Shown: positions 54,285 to 62,247 of the stretch, one piece after another
How positions within the stretch are numbered: the stretch's first letter is position 1
How the letters are laid out: the number at the start of each line of letters is the position of its first letter
Source: Nostoc mirabile CHAB5784
GTDB taxonomy: Bacteria; Cyanobacteriota; Cyanobacteriia; Cyanobacteriales; Nostocaceae
Reading direction: 5' to 3'
Assembly (NCBI RefSeq): GCF_020829645.1
Contig: NZ_JAIVFS010000038.1
Location: 15,643 to 77,889, forward strand
DNA length: 62,247 bases
The notes under the pieces: generated by a model
What the model was told of the DNA's origin: nothing
Database searches by the model: none
The model's input: the letters and a program-made list of their open reading frames with translations, nothing else
Made by a program: the position numbers and the translations under genes

Positions 54285-55094
54285 ATGATAGGGTTAAAAG
54301 GAAAGAATGCTTTAATTACAGGTGCAACTTCAGGTATCGGTCAGGCGATCGCTATCAGACTCGCTCAAGAAGGGTGCAACATCGCCATCAATTACCGCTC
54401 ATACCCCGAAGCTGCGGCAGACACGGAAGAGATGGCATTGCAAAAAGCCTGCGGAAATATCGATAATTGTGGTGTGAAGTCGCTATCGGTTCAGGGAGAT
54501 GTCTCCCAAGAATCAGACATTGTTGAGATGGTCAACACCGTAGTAAAGGAATTTGGCAGTTTAGATATTCTAGTTAACAATGCTGGCATTCAAACAGAAA
54601 GTCCATCCCACGAAGTTACCACAGCAGACTTTGACCGGGTAATTGCAGTCAATCTCCGGGGTGCTTATCTCTGCGCCCGTGAAACTATTAAACACCTCCT
54701 GTCTGTTAATCGTCCGGGGGTGATTATTAATATTTCCAGCGTTCACGAAATTATTCCGCGACCGATGTATATCAGTTATTCCATTAGCAAAGGTGGTATG
54801 GAAAACCTGACCAAAACTTTAGCATTGGAATATGCCAAGCAACGTATTCGTGTCAACGCCATTGCCCCCGGAGCAACAGTCACGCCAATAAATCAAGCCT
54901 GGATAGATGATCCTGAAAAAAAGGCGATCGTGGAAAGTCACATCCCAATGGGGCGTGCTGGCACCTGTGAGGAGATGGCAGCCGCAGTAGCTTTTTTAGC
55001 TTCGGATGAAGCCGCCTACATCACTGGACAAACCCTATTCATAGATGGTGGATTGACTCTATATGCTGACTTCCGAGAAAGTTGGTCAGCTTGA
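54285..55094 (+). CDS. Short-chain dehydrogenase/reductase, glucose 1-dehydrogenase-like
   Basis: 269 residues. Classical SDR motifs: cofactor site TGATSGIGQAIA (about 13-24), NNAG (about 97-100), catalytic Ser in INISSVHE, and YSISKGG with the Tyr-x-x-x-Lys pair. The C-terminal AAYITGQTLFIDGGLTLYADF matches the bacterial glucose 1-dehydrogenase subgroup. Substrate not certain. The invertase gene 332 bp downstream would release glucose from sucrose, so a shared sugar pathway is plausible. Confidence 0.9.
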   Translation: MIGLKGKNALITGATSGIGQAIAIRLAQEGCNIAINYRSYPEAAADTEEMALQKACGNIDNCGVKSLSVQGDVSQESDIVEMVNTVVKEFGSLDILVNNAGIQTESPSHEVTTADFDRVIAVNLRGAYLCARETIKHLLSVNRPGVIINISSVHEIIPRPMYISYSISKGGMENLTKTLALEYAKQRIRVNAIAPGATVTPINQAWIDDPEKKAIVESHIPMGRAGTCEEMAAAVAFLASDEAAYITGQTLFIDGGLTLYADFRESWSA

Positions 55095-55096
55095 GA

Positions 55097-55365
55097 AAGA
55101 GGCAAGGGAGCAGGGAGCAAGGGGCGACACTTCCGACCCAACTCTTGGAGAGGTTGCGCCAACGGTAGAGCTACGGGCAATGCAGAGCTACGTGAACACC
55201 CTGCCTGTTGCGTTAGCTTCCCGTATGGTACGATAACCACGCTTGGTTGTTGCGGGAGACTCAGACCCATGTTCTGCTCTGCTCCACAGCAGTTACTGAT
55301 GAGGTCATTTCCCCCTGCCCCCTGCCCCCTGCCCCCTTCCCCCTGCCCCCTGCCCCTTCGTTGAG
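55097..55365. repeat. Dispersed repeat copy 2, plus tgccccc STRR
   Basis: Shares with 11681-11870 the blocks gaggcaagggagcaggg, gactcagacccatgttc, gctctgctccac and ggtcatttcccc. Near its end are about six 7-bp tgccccc units. It lies between the SDR and invertase genes. Confidence 0.75.
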
Positions 55366-55426
55366 GTAAGGCTTGCGTACTTTCCACAATTGAGCCGATA
55401 CATACCATTAGTGGAATTAAACGCCC

Positions 55427-56830
55427 ATGACTAGCGCGATCGATAAGAACAGTCTGCTCGAAGCAGAAGCCTGGGAATTGTTGGAAGAGTCGATAATTTA
55501 TTACCAGGGAAAACCCATTGGTACTGTAGCCGCCCACGATCGGGAGTCAGATGCACTCAATTATGACCAGTGCTTCCTCCGCGATTTTGTCCCTTCTGCA
55601 TTGGTGTTTCTCATGCACGGCAAAGCAGAGATTGTGCATAACTTCTTAGTAGAAACACTGAAATTACAAAGTCATGAAAAGCAGATAGACTGCTTTGAAC
55701 CAGGAGCGGGATTAATGCCTGCAAGTTTCAAAGTACATTCTAATGGGAATGAGGAATTTTTGGTCGCTGATTTTGGTGAGCAGGCGATCGCTCGCGTTCC
55801 CCCAATTGATTCTTGTATGTGGTGGATTCTCTTGCTACGCGCCTATGAAAAAGCTACAGGCGATTTGACTCTAGCGCGTCAGCCAGATTTTCAAGCAGGA
55901 ATCAAGTTAATTTTGGATCTTTGCTTGGTACATCGCTTTTCCATGTACCCGACAATGTTAGTTCCCGATGGCGCGTTTATGATTGACCGTCGCATGGGAG
56001 TCTACGAACATCCTCTAGAAATTCAGGTGTTATTCTATGCATCCCTCAGGGCTGCTAGTGAATTGCTTTTACCAGATGGGGATGGCGATACCTACCTTGG
56101 CAAAGTCAATAGGCGATTGGGATCTTTGAAATATCATATCCGCAACTATTACTGGCTAGACCTGAAGCGATTGGGGGAAATTTATCGTTACAAGGATAAC
56201 GAATTTGGTAAAGAAATTGTTAATAAATTCAACATCAACTCAGAATCAATCCCCAGTTGGTTGACCGAGTGGTTGCCCGAAACTGGAGGATATTTAGCGG
56301 GAAATCTTGGCCCGGGACGGATAGATTTTCGCTTTTTTGCTCTGGGAAATCTGATGGCAATCTTAGCTTCCTTAGCAAGCGTTAAAGAATCTCAAAGCAT
56401 TATGAATTTATTTGCCCAACGTTGGCAAGACTTAATCGGCTATATGCCTGTTAAAATCTGCTTTCCAGCAATGGATGGTTTAGAGTGGAGAATTGTTACA
56501 GGATGTGATTCTAAGAACAGGGCTTGGTCTTATCACAACGGCGGTAACTGGCCCGTTTTACTGTGGTTATTTACTGCTGCGGCAATGAAAGCAGGTCGAA
56601 CAGAACTTGCCCAAGCAGCTGTAGCCATTGCCGAAAGGCGTTTATTTAAGGATAAATTCCCGGAATACTACGATGGCAACAATGGTCGTTTGATTGGCAA
56701 AGAAGCCAGAATTTATCAAACTTGGAGCATTGCCGGATTGCTAGCAGCCAAAAAGCTGCTGGAAAATCCAGATTACTTGGAATTAATTAGCTTTGCAGAG
56801 GGTCTTGAAGGCCCAGGCTGTAGCCTGTAG
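55427..56830 (+). CDS. GH100 alkaline/neutral invertase
   Basis: 467 residues, full length. The pattern VAAHDRESDALNYDQCFLRDFVPSALVFL and the segments DSCMWWILLLRAY, DGAFMIDRRMGVYEHPLEIQ and FPEYYDG identify GH100. Asp187 (MIDRR) and Glu413 (FPEYY) correspond, with a one-residue shift, to the Asp188/Glu414 pair that I recall for Anabaena InvA. It hydrolyses sucrose to glucose and fructose in the cytoplasm, feeding metabolism in vegetative cells or heterocysts. No signal peptide. Confidence 0.95.
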   Translation: MTSAIDKNSLLEAEAWELLEESIIYYQGKPIGTVAAHDRESDALNYDQCFLRDFVPSALVFLMHGKAEIVHNFLVETLKLQSHEKQIDCFEPGAGLMPASFKVHSNGNEEFLVADFGEQAIARVPPIDSCMWWILLLRAYEKATGDLTLARQPDFQAGIKLILDLCLVHRFSMYPTMLVPDGAFMIDRRMGVYEHPLEIQVLFYASLRAASELLLPDGDGDTYLGKVNRRLGSLKYHIRNYYWLDLKRLGEIYRYKDNEFGKEIVNKFNINSESIPSWLTEWLPETGGYLAGNLGPGRIDFRFFALGNLMAILASLASVKESQSIMNLFAQRWQDLIGYMPVKICFPAMDGLEWRIVTGCDSKNRAWSYHNGGNWPVLLWLFTAAAMKAGRTELAQAAVAIAERRLFKDKFPEYYDGNNGRLIGKEARIYQTWSIAGLLAAKKLLENPDYLELISFAEGLEGPGCSL

Positions 56831-57223
56831 ATACTGATTGCCCCGCAAGGCTCTAAAGAGAATATGATTTAGCTATGTGATTATATAGGGTGTCTCTGCT
56901 AACTAGCTACACTGAAACAGCGATGCCTTACGGCAAGGCGCTTCTCTACCAGACGCTATGCGTAGCTTGCTTCGACCTAGGAATATAGGTCTACGCGAAA
57001 CTGTTAGTCAGTATAAGTAAATAAATAGCAGAGTTGTGCTAGGTAAAATCCTGATCAACAGGTCGAGGCGATCGCACAGCCTATTTTCTACGAGAGCCTG
57101 AGCCAACGAGTTACCCTGCGTCTGAATCCTCTTCTCAAATACCCGATAACTGATACACTATATAGTAAGAGGTGTCTGAAGTGTCATACTTAGTAATATC
57201 ACCAGATAGTCTTTGCATAATTA
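56831..57223. other. Intergenic with dispersed repeat
   Basis: No gene. About 56918-56997 carries the GCGTAGCTTGCTTCGACC / GGTCTACGCG repeat family. The region 57000-57220 has no recognised feature. Confidence 0.55.
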
Positions 57224-57239
57224 ACACGTTTTAACGTGT
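57224..57239 (+). promoter_or_regulatory. Palindrome overlapping the translation-initiation region of the 57247 gene
   Basis: ACACGTT-TT-AACGTGT, 7-bp perfect arms, ending 7 bp before the ATG at 57247. It occupies the place of a Shine-Dalgarno and could be an operator or an RNA hairpin limiting translation. No regulator is identified. Confidence 0.4.
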
Positions 57240-57246
57240 ATAAACC

Positions 57247-57549
57247 ATGAAAAATACTTCAGATTTAATTCCAGAATTTGAAAAACTATTCAGACAAAAA
57301 TTGCAACTAAATAATTGTAAACTTAGAAAGAAAAGACAAGAGAATAATTATGAAATTATTACTCCAGCTAAAGACATTTTTTTAATGTATTGGTCTGAAT
57401 TCCCAGATGTTAACTTAATATATCAAGCTGTAGGGGTACGCACTCAGCAGACTGGGGTTTATGAACGAGCTATCCGCTCCCACATTAGTTCTAGTTTGAG
57501 TAGTATCCAGGAGAATCCTAGCTCTGAATCACCATTATTGGTGAACTAA
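57247..57549 (+). CDS. Hypothetical 100-residue protein
   Basis: Basic N-terminal half (KLFRQKLQLNNCKLRKKRQE), then FLMYWSEFPDVNLIYQAVGVRTQQTG and a Ser-rich tail. No signal peptide, membrane helix or recognised family. It precedes the 57654 gene on the same strand with a 104-bp gap. Confidence 0.55.
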   Translation: MKNTSDLIPEFEKLFRQKLQLNNCKLRKKRQENNYEIITPAKDIFLMYWSEFPDVNLIYQAVGVRTQQTGVYERAIRSHISSSLSSIQENPSSESPLLVN

Positions 57550-57653
57550 CTAATACTCAGATAACACACAGAATATTTACTAAGCTCTCGCCAGTTTTTA
57601 TCATATAACTGACGAGAGTTGATCACCGAAAATCTGTTGATCAAGAGATAAAA

Positions 57654-58121
57654 ATGCAATCCGAAAAAAATCAAGATCAGCTAGATTATAAAACTTTGTT
57701 AGCCAATGCAAAGCAAGCCTTAAAACTCGAATATCATAAATCAGCCGCTTTAGCGTCCCAACTGCAAGCCATAAAAACTCAATTAGAGCAAGTTCAAGCT
57801 GAAAACAAAACTTTCAGGGAGAGTGCTTACGAAGATGTAATTAAGCACTTCGAGGCGCGGACTCAAGCAGCAGAAGCACTAGCACTAAAAACAGAAGTCC
57901 GCCAAAGATTCCTTGAAGCCAATGGTTGCAACGATGATCAGAGCTTCGAGACTCTATGGAATAGTATTAAAAATAAGATTCAGATCCAAGATGGTGAAGT
58001 GAGAATCGTTGCTCAAAATGGCACTCCTAAATTCACTTTAACAGGCAGCATGATGACTTTGAGGGATTTTATTCAGTCCCTCAAACAAGACCCAATCTCT
58101 AGAAAGTTTTTCTACAACTAA
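57654..58121 (+). CDS. Hypothetical coiled-coil protein
   Basis: 155 residues. Residues about 10-75 form a coiled coil (LANAKQALKLEYHKSAALASQLQ, KTQLEQVQAENKTF). The C-terminal half (FLEANGCNDDQSFETLWNSIKNKIQIQDGEVRIV) is a small mixed domain. AAGAGAT upstream could serve as ribosome binding site. No family named; the pattern recalls phage or plasmid-type hypotheticals, but this is weak. Confidence 0.65.
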   Translation: MQSEKNQDQLDYKTLLANAKQALKLEYHKSAALASQLQAIKTQLEQVQAENKTFRESAYEDVIKHFEARTQAAEALALKTEVRQRFLEANGCNDDQSFETLWNSIKNKIQIQDGEVRIVAQNGTPKFTLTGSMMTLRDFIQSLKQDPISRKFFYN

Positions 58122-58178
58122 AGAGCCAAATTCATCAAAGTCTATCGCTAGAGGCTGACTAAAGATTCTCCAAGAAAG

Positions 58179-58355
58179 CTATTCATCTTCATCTCCTGGC
58201 GGTCGTTCGCTCTCGCTTTGTTGGGAATCCCACTCCAAAATAATGCGTTCCAACATCTCAGACTGCGTACAGTTATTAACATGGGCGTACATTTTAATCA
58301 ACTGCCTCACTTCAGGACTGATGTGGCGAATCTCTAGTTGGTTACTTTGTGCCAT
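58179..58355 (-). CDS. Small ribbon-helix-helix-like protein
   Basis: 58 residues from the second Met (MAQSNQLEIRHISPEVRQLIK). A short beta strand (QLEIRHI) followed by two helices (SPEVRQLIKMYAHVNN, TQSEMLERIILEWDSQ) fits the MetJ/Arc RHH fold used by antitoxins and small repressors. The tail is acidic. No toxin gene is adjacent. It converges on the 57654 gene. Confidence 0.55.
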   Translation of the reverse strand: MAQSNQLEIRHISPEVRQLIKMYAHVNNCTQSEMLERIILEWDSQQSESERPPGDEDE

Positions 58356-58550
58356 GTCCATTAACTTTTAGTGTCTATTACATTATATTGAACTAGTGAA
58401 CTATGTCTGTTGCAATAAATTTTGTTAATAGATATCTTGCAAAAACTCCCTTTCGGGTGAGTATGTGGCAACCTTAAGTTTATACGAATTACGAATTACG
58501 TTAGCGCAGCGTTAGCGACGCAGGAGCGTCATTACGAATTACGAATTATT

Positions 58551-61500
58551 TTAACCTGGTGCGGCTGCTTCTTCAAAGGGACGGATAATTGCCGGGGCTG
58601 GCGTAATCTCTGGTTTAAAAATTGCCTGCAATGCTTGTTCTAAGGTTTGTGCCATGACAATCCGGTTTTCGTAAGCCACGACTACCCGCACCAAAGTTGG
58701 CAAGCTATTCTGTGTGGCTTCTAAATAGATTGGTTCGACATACAGCAGTGATTGCTCAATGGGAATGACTAATAGATTGCCTTGAATAGCTCTCGACCCC
58801 TGGCGATTCCACAGGGAAATTTGCTGAGAAATTACTGGGTCTTGGTTGATCCGCGCTTCGATTTGCTCTGGGCCGTAAACCAGGCGTTCTTTAGGAAAGA
58901 CATATAGTACCAGCCTACCGTAGTTTTTGCCATCCGATCGCGCCGCTAACCAAGCAATTAAATTAGTCCGTTGTTTGGGAGTATAGGGCAGAAGCAGAAT
59001 AAACTCTTCTCTACGAGAGGCTGCGCCAACAAAAGGTACGGTGGGTAAACTAGTAATCAAATAATACGGCTCTACTGGACGGGGTTCACTGCCATAGATT
59101 TCGTTGGGGATTTGCCACTGGTCTTCCCGATTGTAAAATACCTGGGGATCGGTCATGTGGTAGGTCATCAACCGCTCAGATTGAATTTTGAAGAAGTCCA
59201 CCGGATACCGCGTATGACTGCGGAGATTGACTGGCATTGTACTGAGCGGTTTAAACATGTTGGGAAATATCGCTGACCAAGTGGCAATGATCGGATCGCT
59301 TGGATCAGCAATATAAAAGTTAACAGTACCGTGATAGGCATCAATCACTACCTTGATCGAGTTACGAATGTAATTGATACCATCGCTACCAGTGTCTGAG
59401 TAGGGATAGCGATCGCTCGTCGTGTAGGCATCAACAATCCAGTAAAGATAACTGGGATTGCTTGGTAAATCTTGATTAGCAGCAGCAGCTACTAAATAAG
59501 GGTCGCTGTCAAATTTGAGAAAGGGTGCGATCGCTTGAATACGTTGCTTCACATTTCGCCGGAACAACACCTTTGTCTCAGGCAAAAAGTCCCGTGTCAG
59601 CAGCATCTGCCAATCCTTCAAATAGATGGCAAATAGCCAGCGTCGCCATGCTGAACCGATTTCAACGCCACCCAGACCATTATAAGAGTTGTAAACATTG
59701 TCTCTACCACTGGGGTAGTCTAGCTCTCTAACTCTTGTGCCAGTCATCACATAAGTATTAGTAATCTCACCATAATAAATTCGGGGTTGCCCAATGGGAA
59801 TACTGTCACGAATGGCTTCATTGGAAGTTGTGAGGGCGCTACTATTACCGCTAATATCTTTGACAAAATATTCTGGTAGCCCACCCGACCCAACTGTATT
59901 AACTGGGCTAACAGTAAACCCGAAACCGTGTGTATAAATTAAATGACGGTTAACCCATGTTTGAGCTTCCTGTGGTACAGCATTATAGTCTAATTCTCGT
60001 GCGGCAATCAGTACCTGCCGCCGTTCTGCTGACTCAGCTGGTTCCTGCTTAGGTTCTGGTGGCTTTTGGGGAGCAGATGGTCGGCGTGAAGTTACATCTG
60101 TTTTGAGAGTGTAGCGGTCAATATCGGCATCGGGGAACCGATAGTAGGGCCGAATTTGTTGCAGTTGACGGTTGGTTTCTAATAGTGGCCGCTCATCCCA
60201 AAGGCGAATATTGCGAATTGTCGAGTCATTCTTTTGAATATCAGCTTCAGTCAGTGTTCCTTGGGGGTTAAAGGTTCTGGCATCGATCGCTTCTAGATCG
60301 AATGCTTGGCGAGTCAAGGCGATAGTCCGCTGAATGTAGGGTTGCTCTCGTTGCAACTCATTAGGTTGAACAATTAAATATTGCACTACCGTAGGTAGAA
60401 CAACATCAGTTGCTACAACTATTACTAAATAAACCCCTAACCCGTAAAATACCAAGGGACGATACTGAGATTTGCGTTTCCAGAAAAATGTTCGCCAAAG
60501 TAGGTAAAAGGCGATCGCTACTGCCAAGATGCACAAGACGGTGTAAGCTGGCAACTGGGCTGTCACATCCGTATAACTGGCCCCATAACTTACTCCACGG
60601 CTAGAATACACGAGTTCATAGCGACTTTGCCAATAACTCAGAGCTACTACCAGCATCAACAAGCCACCCATACCGTATAAATGACGCTGCTGCTGGGGCG
60701 AAAAACCAGGGAAAATCCCCTGACTCAAACTGTCAGCCGACAGTAGATAAGTGAGGGTAACGGCGACGAAGCCATACAAACATAATCCCATCAGCCAGAG
60801 TTCTAGCAGTTCCCAAAAGGGTAAGGAAAATACGTAAAAGCTGATATCTTTACCAAATAAAGGCTCAGTGCTGTTGAAAAGGGTGGAGTGGAAATATTGC
60901 AACACCTTTGGCCAATGTCGGAATAGGATGAAGGCAAAAATGGGACTGGAGAGAATTGCGATCGCGGTTAGTAAAAATTGGGGATAAATTAAAATTGCGA
61001 TCGCTACTCCCCCAATTAAACCGAGATACCAAACATGAGAGACAATCTGCCTCAATAGTTGCCAGATTGTCTCTGGTCGGAATAGGGCGGGAATGGGTAA
61101 AATACCCTGATGAACTGGAGAATGCCAGTAAGAAACAGCAATTTGACCATAGTGAGCCAGCATTAACCCAATCAACAAACTTAGTACTAGAGTTAGGGGT
61201 AATAACCCGCGCAATCTCATTTTTTTAAAGCGTTGCGGCGCAAGTATCCGGGTTTCGTTGCGTCTTAGATAATGAGGACTGAGAAAATTTGTTAATTCAC
61301 TGGTGAGTTCTGCTTCCTCACGCCTGACTTCCTCAATTTTCAAAGACTGGGAATATTTTAGCCGTTGTGCTAGAGCCAGATTTAGCACTAGATAGGCAGC
61401 AGTTACCCCAGCCACCACTACCCACAAAACACCACGAGTCACTAGCCTCAACAGAAATACTTGGAGATAGCCGACTTCCTGAAACCAAAAAATCTCTGCT

Positions 61501-61595
61501 CCCACGCGGGAACCCAAATCCAGGAGTAGCCACAGCCCCAAGAATACAATTAATAGTCTAAAGCCCCATTTCCAATACATTTGATTCACCATCAT
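58551..61595 (-). CDS. UPF0182 family large membrane protein
   Basis: 1014 residues, matching the UPF0182/COG1615 family in length and order. About seven membrane helices occupy residues 1-400 (for example FRLLIVFLGLWLLLDLG, VWYLGLIGGVAIAILIYPQFLL). A large extracytoplasmic domain follows, with the signatures YTHGFGFTVSPVNTVG, GEITNTYVMTG, and QGNLLVIPIEQSLLYVEPIYLEA. Function unknown; conserved in cyanobacteria and Actinobacteria. Start MMVN or MVN cannot be separated. Confidence 0.93.
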   Translation of the reverse strand: MMVNQMYWKWGFRLLIVFLGLWLLLDLGSRVGAEIFWFQEVGYLQVFLLRLVTRGVLWVVVAGVTAAYLVLNLALAQRLKYSQSLKIEEVRREEAELTSELTNFLSPHYLRRNETRILAPQRFKKMRLRGLLPLTLVLSLLIGLMLAHYGQIAVSYWHSPVHQGILPIPALFRPETIWQLLRQIVSHVWYLGLIGGVAIAILIYPQFLLTAIAILSSPIFAFILFRHWPKVLQYFHSTLFNSTEPLFGKDISFYVFSLPFWELLELWLMGLCLYGFVAVTLTYLLSADSLSQGIFPGFSPQQQRHLYGMGGLLMLVVALSYWQSRYELVYSSRGVSYGASYTDVTAQLPAYTVLCILAVAIAFYLLWRTFFWKRKSQYRPLVFYGLGVYLVIVVATDVVLPTVVQYLIVQPNELQREQPYIQRTIALTRQAFDLEAIDARTFNPQGTLTEADIQKNDSTIRNIRLWDERPLLETNRQLQQIRPYYRFPDADIDRYTLKTDVTSRRPSAPQKPPEPKQEPAESAERRQVLIAARELDYNAVPQEAQTWVNRHLIYTHGFGFTVSPVNTVGSGGLPEYFVKDISGNSSALTTSNEAIRDSIPIGQPRIYYGEITNTYVMTGTRVRELDYPSGRDNVYNSYNGLGGVEIGSAWRRWLFAIYLKDWQMLLTRDFLPETKVLFRRNVKQRIQAIAPFLKFDSDPYLVAAAANQDLPSNPSYLYWIVDAYTTSDRYPYSDTGSDGINYIRNSIKVVIDAYHGTVNFYIADPSDPIIATWSAIFPNMFKPLSTMPVNLRSHTRYPVDFFKIQSERLMTYHMTDPQVFYNREDQWQIPNEIYGSEPRPVEPYYLITSLPTVPFVGAASRREEFILLLPYTPKQRTNLIAWLAARSDGKNYGRLVLYVFPKERLVYGPEQIEARINQDPVISQQISLWNRQGSRAIQGNLLVIPIEQSLLYVEPIYLEATQNSLPTLVRVVVAYENRIVMAQTLEQALQAIFKPEITPAPAIIRPFEEAAAPG

Positions 61596-61724
61596 TGATC
61601 CTTAGAACTCGGTTGTTGCAGTTCAAGGCACGAAGTTCCGAGTTCCCAGCCTCAAGCTTGCTGAAAGGAACTGGCGTTTCTGAGGCGTACCTCGATTTTT
61701 TTATTAATTGCGTTAACAGTCATT

Positions 61725-61753
61725 GTAGGGGCACAACAATGTTGTGCCCTTAC
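61725..61753. repeat. REP-like hairpin next to a RAYT remnant
   Basis: A 13-bp perfect stem GTAGGGGCACAAC / GTTGTGCCCTTAC with one G-T-type mismatch region and an AAT loop, 56 bp beyond the 3' end of a REP-associated transposase remnant. Same stem family as 39695-39723 and 50551-50578. Confidence 0.65.
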
Positions 61754-61808
61754 CAGGTGTTGCATGCCAACGCGAATTGATATTTATGACATAACACAGG
61801 GTTTTAAA

Positions 61809-62085
61809 TCAAAAAGGGATATCAAACAGGAAATCTTGATCATCAAAATTATCTTGCGGGTTTTCTGGATCATCTGCCCAACGCTGGGGATTATTTAAAA
61901 TATATTCTCGGATATTATCTATAGATTTTTGCTCTCTTCCAATGTGTTCATAAAAATTGCGTTGCCAAATTGATTGCCCTTTGGTCTGCCAAATTATATT
62001 AATGCGTTTGGTGACAACACCTTTATAGCTACGAATAACTGTAGAAATAGAACCACGTACAGTTTTAATCGATGATTTTTCTTTT
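61809..62085 (-). pseudogene. REP-associated tyrosine transposase (RAYT) remnant
   Basis: The minus-strand frame ending at 61809 encodes about 90 residues: STVIRSYKGVVTKRIN, QSIWQRNFYEHIGREQKS and NIREYILNNPQRWADDPENP. This is the C-terminal half of a Transposase_17/RAYT protein. A TGA stops the frame just upstream and the N-terminal HUH half with catalytic His pair is absent, so it cannot be active. The normal length is near 180 residues. Confidence 0.8.
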
Positions 62086-62133
62086 CACCCATATACACAA
62101 CGTAGGGGCACGGCATTGCCCATTGGTGTCAAC

Positions 62134-62247
62134 TTAAGAAGATTTTGCCCAAATTTGTTGAGTGTAAGCGTCAATCTCTCGATGACGCTTACGCCTGGTT
62201 TTGACTAATCCAAAGAGTTTTTGATGTTCTACAAGATAAGGAACAAC
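62134..62247 (-). CDS. C-terminal end of an unidentified protein, cut by the window
   Basis: 37 codons are open from the window edge to the TAA at 62134-62136: VVPYLVEHQKLFGLVKTRR to QQIWAKSS. Basic and helical. Too short to identify. A small repeat (gtaggggcacggcattgccc) follows its stop. Confidence 0.4.
   Translation of the reverse strand, partial: VVPYLVEHQKLFGLVKTRRKRHREIDAYTQQIWAKSS

Overview
The window looks like chromosomal DNA from a filamentous cyanobacterium of the Nostoc type (Nostocales). Evidence: the HIP1 octamer GCGATCGC recurs throughout; heptameric short tandem repeats of cyanobacterial type are present; and there are genes for petN, Ycf46, a split pyridine-nucleotide transhydrogenase, a GH100 alkaline invertase, multi-GAF and MHYT histidine kinases, an ethylene-receptor-like kinase and a UPF0182 membrane protein. 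No rRNA, tRNA, CRISPR array or intact insertion sequence was recognised. The genus is an inference, not proven.

Layout. 1-3.5 kb (minus): an NB-ARC/TPR signalling NTPase cut by the window start, plus a small Bell-like effector, separated by repeats. 3.5-4.8 kb: repeats, including a 21-bp minisatellite and a small element with a 10-bp target duplication. 4.8-7.9 kb: sbcC. 8-13 kb (minus): two Ntn-type amide hydrolases and a large Calx-beta/cadherin/DUF4114 surface protein. 13.5-14.2 kb: a toxin-antitoxin pair with a broken toxin. 14.3-20 kb: peptidoglycan-binding protein, MHYT kinase, SH3 protein, Ycf46. 20.3-23 kb: a second NLR-type operon, a short protein followed by a NACHT/transmembrane/zinc-ribbon protein. 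23.2-27.7 kb (minus): the rpmH-rnpA-PH-yidC-jag-yceD translation and membrane-insertion cluster plus a DUF2808 protein. 28.4-31.5 kb: pntAA-pntAB-pntB. 31.7-36.3 kb: a TPR protein followed by PIN-type toxin-antitoxin modules and a DUF29 gene. 36.5-45.8 kb: signalling genes (four-GAF kinase, ethylene-receptor-like hybrid kinase, response-regulator/kinase), petN, an exonuclease and TspO. 46-50.5 kb: unrecognised secreted or membrane proteins and small mobile elements. 51-57 kb: amino-acid permease, exported methyltransferase, nested repeats, SDR dehydrogenase, GH100 invertase. 57-62 kb: hypotheticals, UPF0182, a REP-type transposase remnant.

The most interesting content is two separate NLR-like pairs. 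In each, a small putative effector and a STAND ATPase share a short gap-free motif centred on Q-V/I-G: the effector C-terminus and NLR N-terminus in pair 1, and both N-termini in pair 2. This is the architecture of bacterial amyloid-signalling (BASS/RHIM-like) immune or cell-death systems. The intergenic DNA is also unusually informative: three unrelated 21-bp minisatellites, several MITE-like elements (two with visible target duplications), and hairpin elements whose stems differ between copies but keep pairing.
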